Positions 1 to 6,086 are shown, counted from the stretch's first letter. The stretch: 9,896 bases of DNA from PALSA-1355 sp035496575 (GCA_035496575.1 DATJEN010000203.1:1-9896), one strand, 5' to 3'. The notes: generated by a model from the letters alone, not told the origin. Numbers and translations: made by a program.

Positions 1-640
1 CGGCAGCAGGCCTGATGGTGGCTAGTTCCATGAGCGGAACGCCAACCAAAGCTTTCATCTCGGGCAACGCTTCTCGCCAATAGTGGCAAAGCGGCCCATA
101 CCCGTAATCTTGGCCAACAACGTCCCCCAGGTCCGTTGCCACGCCAATCTGGGCCGCGCGGAAGCGGGCATGCAGGGTGGCGCGCAGCCACGTCAGGCTG
201 TGACCGCGCCAGGGAGGTAGCTCCGTGTTGTCCTCCGCGGCACTGTAACCAGCAATTGCGGCGGCGTTGGCTCGAAGCTCTGGCGTGATTGGCAAAGTCT
301 CGACGCCAACCTCCGCAACGTGCCCGATTTCGTGGATGAGCACCGATCGCGTTACGTCGCGGATGCTCCGGTCGATCGCGTGTTGGGGCTCATTAGAAAG
401 CGCCTCCGCGGCATCGGTGGCGATGCGCTGGTCGGCAATGTAAATCGCCGGCCGCCGGCCCACCCAGCGACCACGCGCAGATAGCCCCTCCTGCGCCGAT
501 ATATCGAGGCTTCTGCCCGCAAGCCCCCAGGAATCCGAGAACTGGAATCCTTCGGACTCGAATAGCAGATAGAGCGGCTGTTCGGGCAGCAGCGCAGCGG
601 CAAGTTGTTCCAGGTCTTCCGTGACGGTGGTATCTATCAT
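1..640 (-). CDS. putative zinc metallopeptidase with HEIGH motif, C-terminus beyond window
   Basis: 213 residues are visible and the frame is still open at the window edge. Residues 100-109 read VLIHEIGHVA, matching the HExxH zinc-binding and catalytic motif of zincin peptidases: two histidines as ligands and the glutamate as base. A possible third ligand lies about 40 residues on, in RGHSLTWLRA (H147). A histidine followed by a tryptophan a few residues later recalls SprT-like proteins, but that match is inference. No signal peptide or membrane segment is seen, so action in the cytoplasm is likely. The ATG at 638-640 overlaps the stop codon of the preceding 62-residue gene (ATGA), so the two are probably translationally coupled. 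The substrate is unknown. In mobile elements such proteins may process element or host proteins, or be anti-host factors. Confidence 0.75.
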   Translation of the reverse strand, partial: MIDTTVTEDLEQLAAALLPEQPLYLLFESEGFQFSDSWGLAGRSLDISAQEGLSARGRWVGRRPAIYIADQRIATDAAEALSNEPQHAIDRSIRDVTRSVLIHEIGHVAEVGVETLPITPELRANAAAIAGYSAAEDNTELPPWRGHSLTWLRATLHARFRAAQIGVATDLGDVVGQDYGYGPLCHYWREALPEMKALVGVPLMELATIRPAA

Positions 641-825
641 CTCGTCGTGCTCAATGCCTCTTCGTCGCTCGCTTGCGTAAGTGGCTTGACGGACTCGGCC
701 ACGAATTCGGAAGCCTTCAAGGCAAGCTCGAGCGCGCGGCGCTCGCGTAGGTTGAATGCAAGTGCGCGACGAATACGGCTGGGCTCAGGAAGCAAAAGGC
801 AAACATCCATCACGGCGGTTGTCAT
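637..825 (-). CDS. small protein of unknown function (62 aa)
   Basis: A 62-residue protein not recognised as any family. It starts MTTAVMDVCLLLPEP and continues with a charged, probably helical stretch containing RERRALELALKASEFVAES. The start is chosen because a strong ribosome binding site, GGAGG, sits 7-8 bases upstream of the ATG at 823-825. The frame also opens further upstream, at a TTG at 897, but without such a signal and running through a tandem repeat. Its stop overlaps the start of the metallopeptidase gene by four bases (ATGA), which suggests a functional partnership or coupled expression. Length and composition would suit a small adaptor, chaperone or regulator, but nothing in the sequence decides this. 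Confidence 0.6.
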   Translation of the reverse strand: MTTAVMDVCLLLPEPSRIRRALAFNLRERRALELALKASEFVAESVKPLTQASDEEALSTTR

Positions 826-862
826 AGTTGGTTCCTCCACTGCTTTCATCATCCACGCGAAT

Positions 863-891
863 GTTGCCAGAGCGTTGCCAAAGCGTTGCCA
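863..891. repeat. tandem 11-bp repeat, about 2.6 copies
   Basis: On the plus strand GTTGCCAGAGC (863-873) is followed directly by GTTGCCAAAGC (874-884) and GTTGCCA (885-891). The unit is 11 bases, close to one helical turn, so the copies face the same side of the DNA. It lies in the 68-base gap between the winged-helix gene ending at 894 and the 62-residue gene starting at 825. This suits a protein-binding array (operator or iteron-like), possibly recognised by one of the neighbouring DNA-binding proteins. That role is inference. Confidence 0.6.
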
Positions 892-893
892 TC

Positions 894-1256
894 TCAATCA
901 GGGTGCTCGATGAGCTGGAGATATCGGCTTCGTGCGCGAATCGAGAATGGCAGAGCGTTCCACTTGAAGAACTGATTCGCGCGACTCGCGGCCGGAGCGT
1001 ACTGCCCCCGGTTCGGTTCCTCGTGCAGCTCGAACACTGGCAAAGCCAGGTCTCGGATCCGCTCAGCTCGGCTGGCTGAGAACCACAGGGACTTGATCAA
1101 TCGCCAGCAAGTGGGACGCAAGCCGTAGTAGGCGAATCCGCGCCATACGAACCCGTCTGGTTCGAGCGGCCCGTCGATCTCATCGCAGGCTGCAACCATG
1201 CGAATGGTGCTGCCCGCTGGCTTGGCCGGTTGCTTACTGTGCGAGGGCTTGGCCAT
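894..1256 (-). CDS. winged-helix-like DNA-binding protein (120 aa)
   Basis: A 120-residue protein. After a basic N-terminus (MAKPSHSKQPAKPAG), residues about 35-75 (FVWRGFAYYGLRPTCWRLI, then LWFSASRAERIRDLALPVF) resemble the compact winged-helix pattern of many planctomycete mobile-element regulators. In that pattern a short strand is followed by 'GL-P-WRLL' and a recognition helix. The C-terminus (KWNALPFSIRARSRYLQLI) would form the wing strands. The assignment rests on pattern recall and could be wrong. The ATG at 1254-1256 has an AGGGAG ribosome binding site about nine bases upstream. The gene overlaps the end of the upstream 131-residue gene by 23 bases in another frame, so the pair is co-transcribed and probably coupled. 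Confidence 0.7.
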   Translation of the reverse strand: MAKPSHSKQPAKPAGSTIRMVAACDEIDGPLEPDGFVWRGFAYYGLRPTCWRLIKSLWFSASRAERIRDLALPVFELHEEPNRGQYAPAASRANQFFKWNALPFSIRARSRYLQLIEHPD

Positions 1257-1629
1257 CCGTGGCGGCTCCCTGTTGCTGTTGGAGCTGGGCCAGGTATTCG
1301 AGCCCTGCGTCGGTCATCCTCACGGCGGTCGCACGTCGTCCGTAGACCCGGATGAAGCCCCGCTCCTCGAGGCGGGTGAAGGCTTGCTGCGCCCGCAGGC
1401 GTTCGGTCGGTGTCGGATCGTGACCAAGCCAGTACGGGAAATCGATGCGCGCGCCGTAATTGGTTAGCTCCGTAAGCGGCCAATGCCCCGAACTGCCGGC
1501 GCAAAAATCCCGGTTCTCAAGCGCCTTGGCGCTTAGCTCTTTGGCGGCGGCGGTCTGCTCTCGGATGTCGCGCTCGATGCCTGCCAGCAGTTGGTCGTCA
1601 TCGACGATGACCGTCCGTTTTCGTCCCAT
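1234..1629 (-). CDS. winged-helix transcriptional regulator-like protein (131 aa)
   Basis: A 131-residue protein starting MGRKRTVIVDDDQLLAG. Residues about 5-45 are likely an amphipathic helix rich in charge (LAGIERDIREQTAAAKEL), possibly a dimerisation arm. The second half (TERLRAQQAFTRLEERGF, then IRVYGRRATAVRMTDAG) has the order recognition helix, 'LEERGFI' turn, basic wing and 'LT-AG' ending seen in MarR/PadR-like winged-helix domains. A GGGG stretch lies about eight bases before the ATG at 1627-1629. It is the first gene after a 229-base gap holding operator-like repeats, so it probably heads its own transcript with the 120-, 62- and 213-residue genes. Autoregulation is plausible but not shown. 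Confidence 0.75.
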   Translation of the reverse strand: MGRKRTVIVDDDQLLAGIERDIREQTAAAKELSAKALENRDFCAGSSGHWPLTELTNYGARIDFPYWLGHDPTPTERLRAQQAFTRLEERGFIRVYGRRATAVRMTDAGLEYLAQLQQQQGAATDGQALAQ

Positions 1630-1671
1630 TGGTTTGCCCCAGGAATTGATAAGTTAGGGAGAAGTAACTCC

Positions 1672-1840
1672 GTCGCGAGACAGCGACTCGCTTGCTACCG
1701 CTCTGGAGACTTGCCGGGAAGGACCCAAACCGCAACGGATGGTCGGAGCGGCACGCGATGGAACGCGTACCACTGCATTGCAGTTCTTTAATGCGCGCGG
1801 ACCGCGTACTTTGGATTGGCTCGCGTGCCACTGCGTGCCA
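1672..1840. promoter_or_regulatory. operator-like repeats in the gap between helicase and regulator genes
   Basis: The 229-base gap 1630-1858 has no convincing gene. It holds a 13-base palindrome, ACTGCA-T-TGCAGT, at 1772-1784 and an inverted repeat GTCGC/GCGAC at 1672-1687. A repeated word GGCACGCG or its variant TGGCACGC also occurs: on the plus strand at 1750-1757, and twice on the minus strand 10 bases apart (1823-1830 and 1833-1840). The gap precedes the winged-helix operon read toward lower coordinates, so these are candidate regulator sites. I found no convincing -35/-10 pair and no clear terminator for the helicase gene. Confidence 0.4.
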
Positions 1841-1858
1841 GAGGCTATTTCGCATTGC

Positions 1859-3262
1859 CTAATACCCCTGTCCTGCGCGGAGTCCGATTCCCTGATAGGC
1901 CCGATATCGCACACCTGACGCCAATCGCGGCTGTGTGCGTTCCAAGTCTGGATAGGCGGCGGCGAGGTCTCGGCCGAACGTCTGCTCGTTGCCGATGTCC
2001 CTGCGCCCCTTCGACTCACACCAGGCCGACCACTCCTTAAAGATGTCGCTGACCGCTGTCATGTAGCCGGGCTCGATGATGCACCGTTCTCGAACGAACA
2101 CGCTCACTGGACTGCCGAGGTCTTCGAGGTCTTCGAGCATCTCGGCAGACGATTCGGGCTGCACCAAGTGGCCGCGTTCGATCAATCGCGCCCAGCCCGC
2201 AATTGCCCAATTAAGGATGCCGGGCAATTCGGCCAGCAGCTCGTCGGTTAGCCGTGGGTTCTCTTGGCCGTAGAAGCTTTGGCGGAATCTCAGTAGCACA
2301 ATGCGGCTAGCCATGGCGCCCGATGAGTCACCCAGCCGCGGCAGCTCGTTGGAGATGATGACCACGCGCGTCGGCAGCGTGACCGTTAGGGGTTCCATGT
2401 TCTTTCGATCGACTGTGAGAGCGTCCTCACCCGTGATCGACAAGAGCCGCTCGACCACAACGGCCTGGTCAGTGCGGCCGCTCAACCGCGCGTCAGCGAT
2501 GACGGCCAGCGACTTGTTGAGCATGGGCCACAGTCCGAAGTTCGTGCCGAGCCCAGACAGCGTGGGCCCGCAGCAGTTGGATGGCCCGACCAGATTGCGC
2601 AGCACGCGAGCGACCACGCCCTTGCCGGCCCGCTTGGGGCCGATCAGAAAGAACAGCTTTTGCATCCACGTTCCGCCGGCGACGAGGTAGCCAAAAATCT
2701 CCTGGAGTGTGTCAATGGTCTGCGGGTCGTCTACCCAAAGCTCATCGAGAAACTGGAGCCACTTGGCGGGCGCGGGCGCATGCGGGTCGGCGGGGAACTC
2801 AAGCGCCCAAGTTGAAAAAAACCGCGGCGTGGGCGGCCGTATACAGGCGTCCGAACCTTGCGCGAGAATCTTTAGGTTCACTAAGCCGTTCTTGGCTGCG
2901 ATAACCTCTGAAGCTGGCCAGTCGGTTTCGGATTTCTTGATCCAAGTTTGGGGTTCGACGAATGATGGCAGGATCGCTTGCGCTGTGAGCTGGTCGAGCA
3001 CGTCTCCGGTGACTCGCTTGGTGACCTGCGAGTAAGTTAGGTTCAGGTGCCGAATCAGGTTCGCCCGCGTTTCCGCCTTGGAGATGGGGCGGTATGCGCC
3101 GAGGCTGTAGAGGAGGAAATCCCCTCGCCAGAACCTTAGGCGGCTCGCCAGGTCGATCGTCATGCTCGTGAGCATCTCGCCGGCTTCGGTTGCCGGATCT
3201 AGCACGTCCGCTGGCTGTTTGCTTGTGTCTTCGTCATGCTCGCTTGCGCGCGACATCATCAC
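1859..3262 (-). CDS. D5-type superfamily 3 helicase (phage/plasmid primase P4-like C-terminal region), no primase domain
   Basis: A 467-residue AAA+ helicase of the D5/P4 type, expected to unwind DNA at the element's origin as a hexamer. Residues about 45-130 match the D5 N-terminal region (FWRGDFLLYSLGAYRPIS, later NGLVNL). The Walker A motif is GPKRAGKG at 208-215, the Walker B-like strand is SLAVIADAR at 251-259, and sensor 1 is VIISNELPRL with N305. A likely arginine finger follows in ASRIVLLRF (R320). Relatives are usually fused to an N-terminal primase-polymerase domain, but here the protein starts almost at the helicase N-region. No primase motifs are visible in it or in its upstream neighbours. 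The ATG at 3260-3262 has AAGGA six bases upstream. It overlaps the preceding 113-residue gene by 29 bases. Confidence 0.92.
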   Translation of the reverse strand: MMMSRASEHDEDTSKQPADVLDPATEAGEMLTSMTIDLASRLRFWRGDFLLYSLGAYRPISKAETRANLIRHLNLTYSQVTKRVTGDVLDQLTAQAILPSFVEPQTWIKKSETDWPASEVIAAKNGLVNLKILAQGSDACIRPPTPRFFSTWALEFPADPHAPAPAKWLQFLDELWVDDPQTIDTLQEIFGYLVAGGTWMQKLFFLIGPKRAGKGVVARVLRNLVGPSNCCGPTLSGLGTNFGLWPMLNKSLAVIADARLSGRTDQAVVVERLLSITGEDALTVDRKNMEPLTVTLPTRVVIISNELPRLGDSSGAMASRIVLLRFRQSFYGQENPRLTDELLAELPGILNWAIAGWARLIERGHLVQPESSAEMLEDLEDLGSPVSVFVRERCIIEPGYMTAVSDIFKEWSAWCESKGRRDIGNEQTFGRDLAAAYPDLERTQPRLASGVRYRAYQGIGLRAGQGY

Positions 3263-3575
3263 TGTTCCTTTTGATATCCTTCGCCCACAATCTCAGGACG
3301 TGCGCGGCTAGTTGCGCATTACTCGGAAACAAAACCGCCATAACCGCGGCTCGACATTCGCCCGGGTTGCCCAGCAAATCCGCAGCGCGGTCGGTCCAAC
3401 TGGATACCGCCATCTCTTCGCCGGTGGTGCGCCTGTTGAACGCTTCGCGGGCTTCTTGGCAGACGAGCAGAATCTCGCGTTCAGCATCGACTAGCTGACC
3501 AGCAGCATCGAGCGCGATCATGTCGGCGATTGCTTGCTTGCGTGCGGCCGGCGAGAGGCTATCGATTCGTTGCAT
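3234..3575 (-). CDS. conserved-context hypothetical protein (113 aa) between SSB and helicase
   Basis: A 113-residue, probably all-helical protein beginning MQRIDSLSPAARKQAIADM and ending in a basic tail (DIKRNSDDVARKRA). No known domain is recognised. The frame is open further upstream, but only as the unused frame of the SSB gene. The ATG at 3573-3575 lies two bases after the SSB stop, fitting translational re-initiation. The next gene, the helicase, starts 29 bases before this stop. Sitting between SSB and a replicative helicase, it could be a helicase loader or replication accessory factor; that is inference from position only. Confidence 0.75.
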   Translation of the reverse strand: MQRIDSLSPAARKQAIADMIALDAAGQLVDAEREILLVCQEAREAFNRRTTGEEMAVSSWTDRAADLLGNPGECRAAVMAVLFPSNAQLAAHVLRLWAKDIKRNSDDVARKRA

Positions 3576-3577
3576 TG

Positions 3578-3970
3578 CTAGAACGGGATACCCTCGTCCC
3601 GTTGTTGCGCCGCGGGTTCGCTGCCTGGCTCGGATCGCCTCGATGGCGCGGACAGCAGTTGCAGCCGATCCGCCACAACCTTGAGCTTGGAATTCTTCTT
3701 GCCGTCCTTTTCCCAGGTGTCGAGTTTTAAGCGGCCCTCGATTAGTGCCGGGTTGCCCTTGCGCAGGTACTCGCTCGCGACTTCGGCGGAGCGGCCGAAC
3801 AACGTGACATCGACGAACGTGGTGTCTTCGGTCCATTCACCGTTTGCGCCCTTGCGACGGTCGTTGATGGCGAGCCCAAGTTCGCCGATCGCGGTTCCAC
3901 TTGCGGTGTACTTCAACTCGGGGTCGCGCGTCAGATTGCCCATCACGATTACACGATTGAACGATGCCAC
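3578..3970 (-). CDS. ssb: single-stranded DNA-binding protein
   Basis: A 130-residue bacterial-type SSB that would coat single-stranded DNA and recruit repair and replication proteins. The OB-fold N-terminus is evident: FNRVIVMGNLTRDPELKYT at 4-22, then the conserved AIGELGLAIN strand and a 'DVTLFGRSAEVASEYLRKG' region. The C-terminal acidic tip DEGIPF is the usual protein-interaction tail (compare DDDIPF). It is shorter than typical chromosomal SSB (about 150-180 residues) because the linker is short, as in many phage and plasmid SSBs. The start is GTG at 3968-3970 with AAAGGA seven bases upstream. It lies 12 bases after the nuclease gene and two bases before the 113-residue gene. Confidence 0.95.
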   Translation of the reverse strand: MASFNRVIVMGNLTRDPELKYTASGTAIGELGLAINDRRKGANGEWTEDTTFVDVTLFGRSAEVASEYLRKGNPALIEGRLKLDTWEKDGKKNSKLKVVADRLQLLSAPSRRSEPGSEPAAQQRDEGIPF

Positions 3971-3982
3971 TTCAGAATCCTT

Positions 3983-4468
3983 TCAGTTGGCGAATAGCCC
4001 GCGCAGCTCACGGTAGCGGCGACGCGCGGCGAGATAGAGCAGCCGGACAGTTGCACGCTGTGCCGCTTCACGACTGCCACAGAAAAGAAATGGAACGCCT
4101 TGGCCGATCCAGGCGAGCACGCTGCCCGTTGCTGATTCGGGCGGCAGCTTGGAACGCCAACCGCCCGCGGACAAATCGGACCAACTCGCCTCGACTACGA
4201 CTGCGCGGGTGCGATACGCAAGCAGCTTTTGTAGCTCTCGCTCGAACCTCGCCCGCTCGGTGCCGCAGCAGGCAATGAGGTCCGAAAGCGATTTCCGCTC
4301 GATGGCGATTTCCGAATCCAACCCGCATACAGAGTAATCGCCCGCCTGCAATGTTCCCCGCACCGATTGCAGCGGCTCGAGCGCGAACGGTAGTTGCTCC
4401 CGCGAATCGATGATCGCTGTAAAAGATTCAGGCGATGGTGTCGCCAGCATCCTTGCTGTGATCGTCAT
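3983..4468 (-). CDS. ERCC4 (XPF/Mus81-type) nuclease domain protein
   Basis: A 161-residue stand-alone ERCC4 nuclease, a metal-dependent enzyme that in its family cuts branched or flapped DNA. The catalytic signature is complete: AIIDSREQLPF with D21, R23 and E24, then LQAGDYSV with D44, then IAIERKSLSDL with E57, R58, K59 and D63. This is the D...GDY...ERK-x3-D core. No helicase or C-terminal (HhH)2 domain follows, so it is the minimal form known from mobile elements and archaeal relatives. The start codon overlaps the stop of the HTH gene (ATGA) and its own ribosome binding site is weak, implying coupling. With SSB and helicase downstream it probably acts in element replication, recombination or replication-fork processing. 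Confidence 0.92.
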   Translation of the reverse strand: MTITARMLATPSPESFTAIIDSREQLPFALEPLQSVRGTLQAGDYSVCGLDSEIAIERKSLSDLIACCGTERARFERELQKLLAYRTRAVVVEASWSDLSAGGWRSKLPPESATGSVLAWIGQGVPFLFCGSREAAQRATVRLLYLAARRRYRELRGLFAN

Positions 4469-4713
4469 ACGTAGCTCTTCACGTTCGGCATCCGAGCGCG
4501 CCTTACTTTGGTGGGGACTGATTTAGGGCGGGACTGACGGCTCGACAGGAATGTCTCGAGCGCGTCACGAGAGATGCGCCAACGCGGACGTGTGGAAGTT
4601 GCGGCGGCCAAGTTCACCGCGGACAATTCACCGCGAGCGATCCAGGCGAGAACCTTCGAGGTTGCGATGCCCAGCTGCTCGGCAATCTGCGGCGGCGTGC
4701 GATATGAAGTCAT
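4465..4713 (-). CDS. excisionase-like helix-turn-helix protein (82 aa)
   Basis: An 82-residue protein of the HTH_17/excisionase type. Residues 6-33 (TPPQIAEQLGIATSKVLAWI, then ARGEL) form the MerR-like helix-turn-helix. Residues about 43-57 (RPRWRISRDALETFLSSR) form the usual 'RWRIS-AL--FL' wing and closing helix. The tail is strongly basic. Such proteins bend DNA at attachment sites for excision (Xis role) or regulate early genes. The start at 4711-4713 has GGGAG six bases upstream and overlaps the stop of the preceding regulator gene (ATGA). The next gene is coupled in the same way. Excisionase is the likeliest role given an integrase in the element, but a repressor is equally possible on sequence alone. 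Confidence 0.85.
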   Translation of the reverse strand: MTSYRTPPQIAEQLGIATSKVLAWIARGELSAVNLAAATSTRPRWRISRDALETFLSSRQSRPKSVPTKVRRARMPNVKSYV

Positions 4714-4919
4714 CGAAAACTCCCGCGCCGATCGGCTTCAATGCGCTTCAACTCGGATGCGATATGCGAGATGTCCGCCTCTGTAAAAACTCGTGCATTG
4801 CCGGCCCGGCTAACTGGTTCAATGCCACGGGTCCGAATGATGTACTCGATCGCGTGAACCGGAACTCTTAGTCGCCGTGCTATCTCGCCAACTGTGGGAG
4901 CCATGTTTGGCGTCACCAT
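4710..4919 (-). CDS. MerR-family-like DNA-binding protein (69 aa), first gene of replication operon
   Basis: A short MerR-like protein. From the ATG at 4917-4919 it has 69 residues. APTVGEIARRLRVPVHAIEY forms the HTH, IIRTRGIEPVSRAGNARVFT the wing, and EADISHIASELKRIEADRR the start of the following helix. There is no effector domain, so it resembles phage or plasmid HTH regulators. The start is uncertain. ATGs at 4919 and 4904 both lack a good ribosome binding site, and a GTG at 4973 would add 18 residues across a palindrome, which makes it unlikely. The gene opens a six-gene operon and lies just downstream of several palindromes, so it may autoregulate. Confidence 0.75.
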   Translation of the reverse strand: MVTPNMAPTVGEIARRLRVPVHAIEYIIRTRGIEPVSRAGNARVFTEADISHIASELKRIEADRRGSFR

Positions 4920-4947
4920 TGACCGTCTCACACTTGGAGTGCGGGAT

Positions 4948-4977
4948 ACGTGGCACGCAAGAATTGCTGCCACACGT
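4948..4977. promoter_or_regulatory. palindrome upstream of the MerR-like gene
   Basis: The inverted repeat ACGTGGCA (4948-4955) and TGCCACACGT (4968-4977) shares a perfect six-base core GTGGCA/TGCCAC, with a secondary GCA/TGC match inside. It is centred about 43 bases before the chosen start of the operon's first gene, a position that suits an operator. The left half GTGGCACGC also recurs near 1833-1841 on the opposite strand. Binding by one of the HTH proteins is inference. Confidence 0.45.
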
Positions 4978-4991
4978 AAGAACGGCGCTGG

Positions 4992-5008
4992 TCACAAAAG
5001 TGTTGTGA
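4992..5008. promoter_or_regulatory. 17-bp inverted repeat TCACAA-N5-TTGTGA
   Basis: A perfect six-base inverted repeat with a five-base centre, TCACAA-AAGTG-TTGTGA. It lies between the 324-residue gene and the replication operon. The symmetry and size fit a dimeric HTH operator site. No matching regulator can be named. Confidence 0.45.
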
Positions 5009-5020
5009 TCCGCCAAATTC

Positions 5021-5036
5021 CCCCGAAGAAACGGGG
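5021..5036 (-). terminator. weak terminator-like hairpin after the 324-residue gene
   Basis: Read on the minus strand, CCCCG-TTTCTT-CGGGG forms a five-base GC stem starting 47 bases after the stop codon at 5084. It is followed by GAATTT rather than a real T-run. It may end transcription of the 324-residue gene ahead of the operon promoter, or simply be part of the repeat-rich control region. Confidence 0.3.
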
Positions 5037-5043
5037 TCAGAAG

Positions 5044-5070
5044 TGGTCGCGACCAGTTTGGGGTGGTCGC
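5044..5070. promoter_or_regulatory. 12-bp perfect palindrome with an extra direct half-site
   Basis: TGGTCGCGACCA at 5044-5055 is its own reverse complement. The half-site TGGTCGC occurs again at 5064-5070 in direct orientation, 20 bases from the first, near two helical turns. Three half-sites in 27 bases suggest a cooperative protein-binding region, either an operator or part of a replication origin for the element. Function is inferred from arrangement only. Confidence 0.5.
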
Positions 5071-5083
5071 AGAAACCTTCTTT

Positions 5084-6058
5084 CTAGCGAAGGGTGTCGA
5101 GGATTTCTCGCACCTGATCGTCCGTGTGCCGCCCGCTCCGTAGACCGTCCAGAAGAGACTGCCGATGGTCTGGTTTCAGTGAAGCGCCCATAATCATCCG
5201 CTCAGTCTCCCGCTGAGTGACCGCCCTATCAGTTGAATCGCCGTCCTGATCGGCCCTTTTCTCGAGCGCGATTTCTAAACCTTCCTTCTGTGCCTTTCCG
5301 ACCCGACTACGTTCCCAGCCAAACTCCAAAGCAACTTCGCGCCAGACACTCGAATTACCTACTGTTGCTCCCGCCATACGGAACTTCTTCGCAATCTTAT
5401 TTCGCCCAAACACCGATTTGAACGCGTTTACCGCGCCTGGTCGTCGCGATTGTGCTGCGACAAATGCCTCTCGGTGCTCATCCAAGTGACGCTGTATTTG
5501 GGCGTCGGCCTGCCTCTGGGTCCAACGCATGGTCTTCGCCACCGCGCCCTTGCCGGCCCCATCAGCCTGCGGCGCTATTTCCGTCACTCCCAACACTCCT
5601 AAATCTCCATTCGGCGCGCGCACCCCGAGTTGAGCAGTCAAGCCGGCAGCCTTCGCATCAGCGACGGCGCGACTTGCTTGAATCGCCGCAACTTCGGCGG
5701 CCTTTAATGCATCTCGAAGTGGTCGCCACTGATCGAGTGGAACGTCGTGCCAATGCCGTGGCGGGCGCTCGAGAACGTCGAACGCCAGGGCTACGTTCGG
5801 CAGCTCCTCATGAATCAACTGAGTCAGCTGGCGCAGCATCTCAAGATAATCGCGGCACGCGCCCTGTAGACTGCGAAAGTTCTCACGCTCAACTTTTAGC
5901 GAGTGATGCCCGTTCGGGCCATCATCGGGCTCATCGCGAAGCGATTGGAGCAGCCTAAGTTGCCGCTGGTATTCACCAGTGGCTTTCTTGTAGCCGTCGT
6001 CGCCAGCAATCGTGGCAGCCAGCGCGGCTATCTCGTGGAGGGGACTCTCGTACTCCAT
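5084..6058 (-). CDS. unknown protein of 324 aa, possible DNA-binding segment
   Basis: A 324-residue, mostly helical and highly charged protein that I do not recognise. Residues 1-135 look like long alpha-helices (EYQRQLRLLQSLRDE, CRDYLEMLRQLTQLI), perhaps a coiled-coil-like bundle. Residues 140-175 are glycine/alanine-rich and flexible. Residues about 208-247 (KSVFGRNKIAKKFRMAGATV, then WREVALEFGW) have a helix-turn-helix look. Residues 280-324 form a charged helical tail ending in DDQVREILDTLR. The start ATG at 6056-6058 has AAGGA seven bases upstream; the frame opens 14 codons earlier but without such a signal. It lies between the integrase and the replication operon, separated from both by noncoding gaps, so it may have its own promoter. 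A replication initiator or regulator is possible but unsupported. Confidence 0.75.
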   Translation of the reverse strand: MEYESPLHEIAALAATIAGDDGYKKATGEYQRQLRLLQSLRDEPDDGPNGHHSLKVERENFRSLQGACRDYLEMLRQLTQLIHEELPNVALAFDVLERPPRHWHDVPLDQWRPLRDALKAAEVAAIQASRAVADAKAAGLTAQLGVRAPNGDLGVLGVTEIAPQADGAGKGAVAKTMRWTQRQADAQIQRHLDEHREAFVAAQSRRPGAVNAFKSVFGRNKIAKKFRMAGATVGNSSVWREVALEFGWERSRVGKAQKEGLEIALEKRADQDGDSTDRAVTQRETERMIMGASLKPDHRQSLLDGLRSGRHTDDQVREILDTLR

Positions 6059-6086
6059 TGTCGCATCCTTGCTTGCGACCACCCTG

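Noticed and set aside
863..891. CRISPR-like array
   Set aside because: The repeat unit is 11 bases with no spacers and fewer than three full copies, so it is a tandem binding-site-like repeat.
1097..1504. 135-codon minus-strand frame
   Set aside because: It overlaps both winged-helix genes in the third frame and has arginine-rich low-complexity composition.
1654..2019. Minus-strand frame across the helicase end and gap
   Set aside because: It is mostly out of frame with the helicase gene and has no start signal or conserved feature. The gap 1630-1858 is better read as regulatory.
3576..3836. N-terminal extension of the 113-residue protein to 200 codons
   Set aside because: The extension is the +1/-1 shadow of the SSB gene. 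The ATG two bases after the SSB stop is a far better start.
5452..5958. 168-codon plus-strand open frame
   Set aside because: It is antisense to the 324-residue gene, arginine- and proline-rich as expected of a shadow frame, with no start signal.
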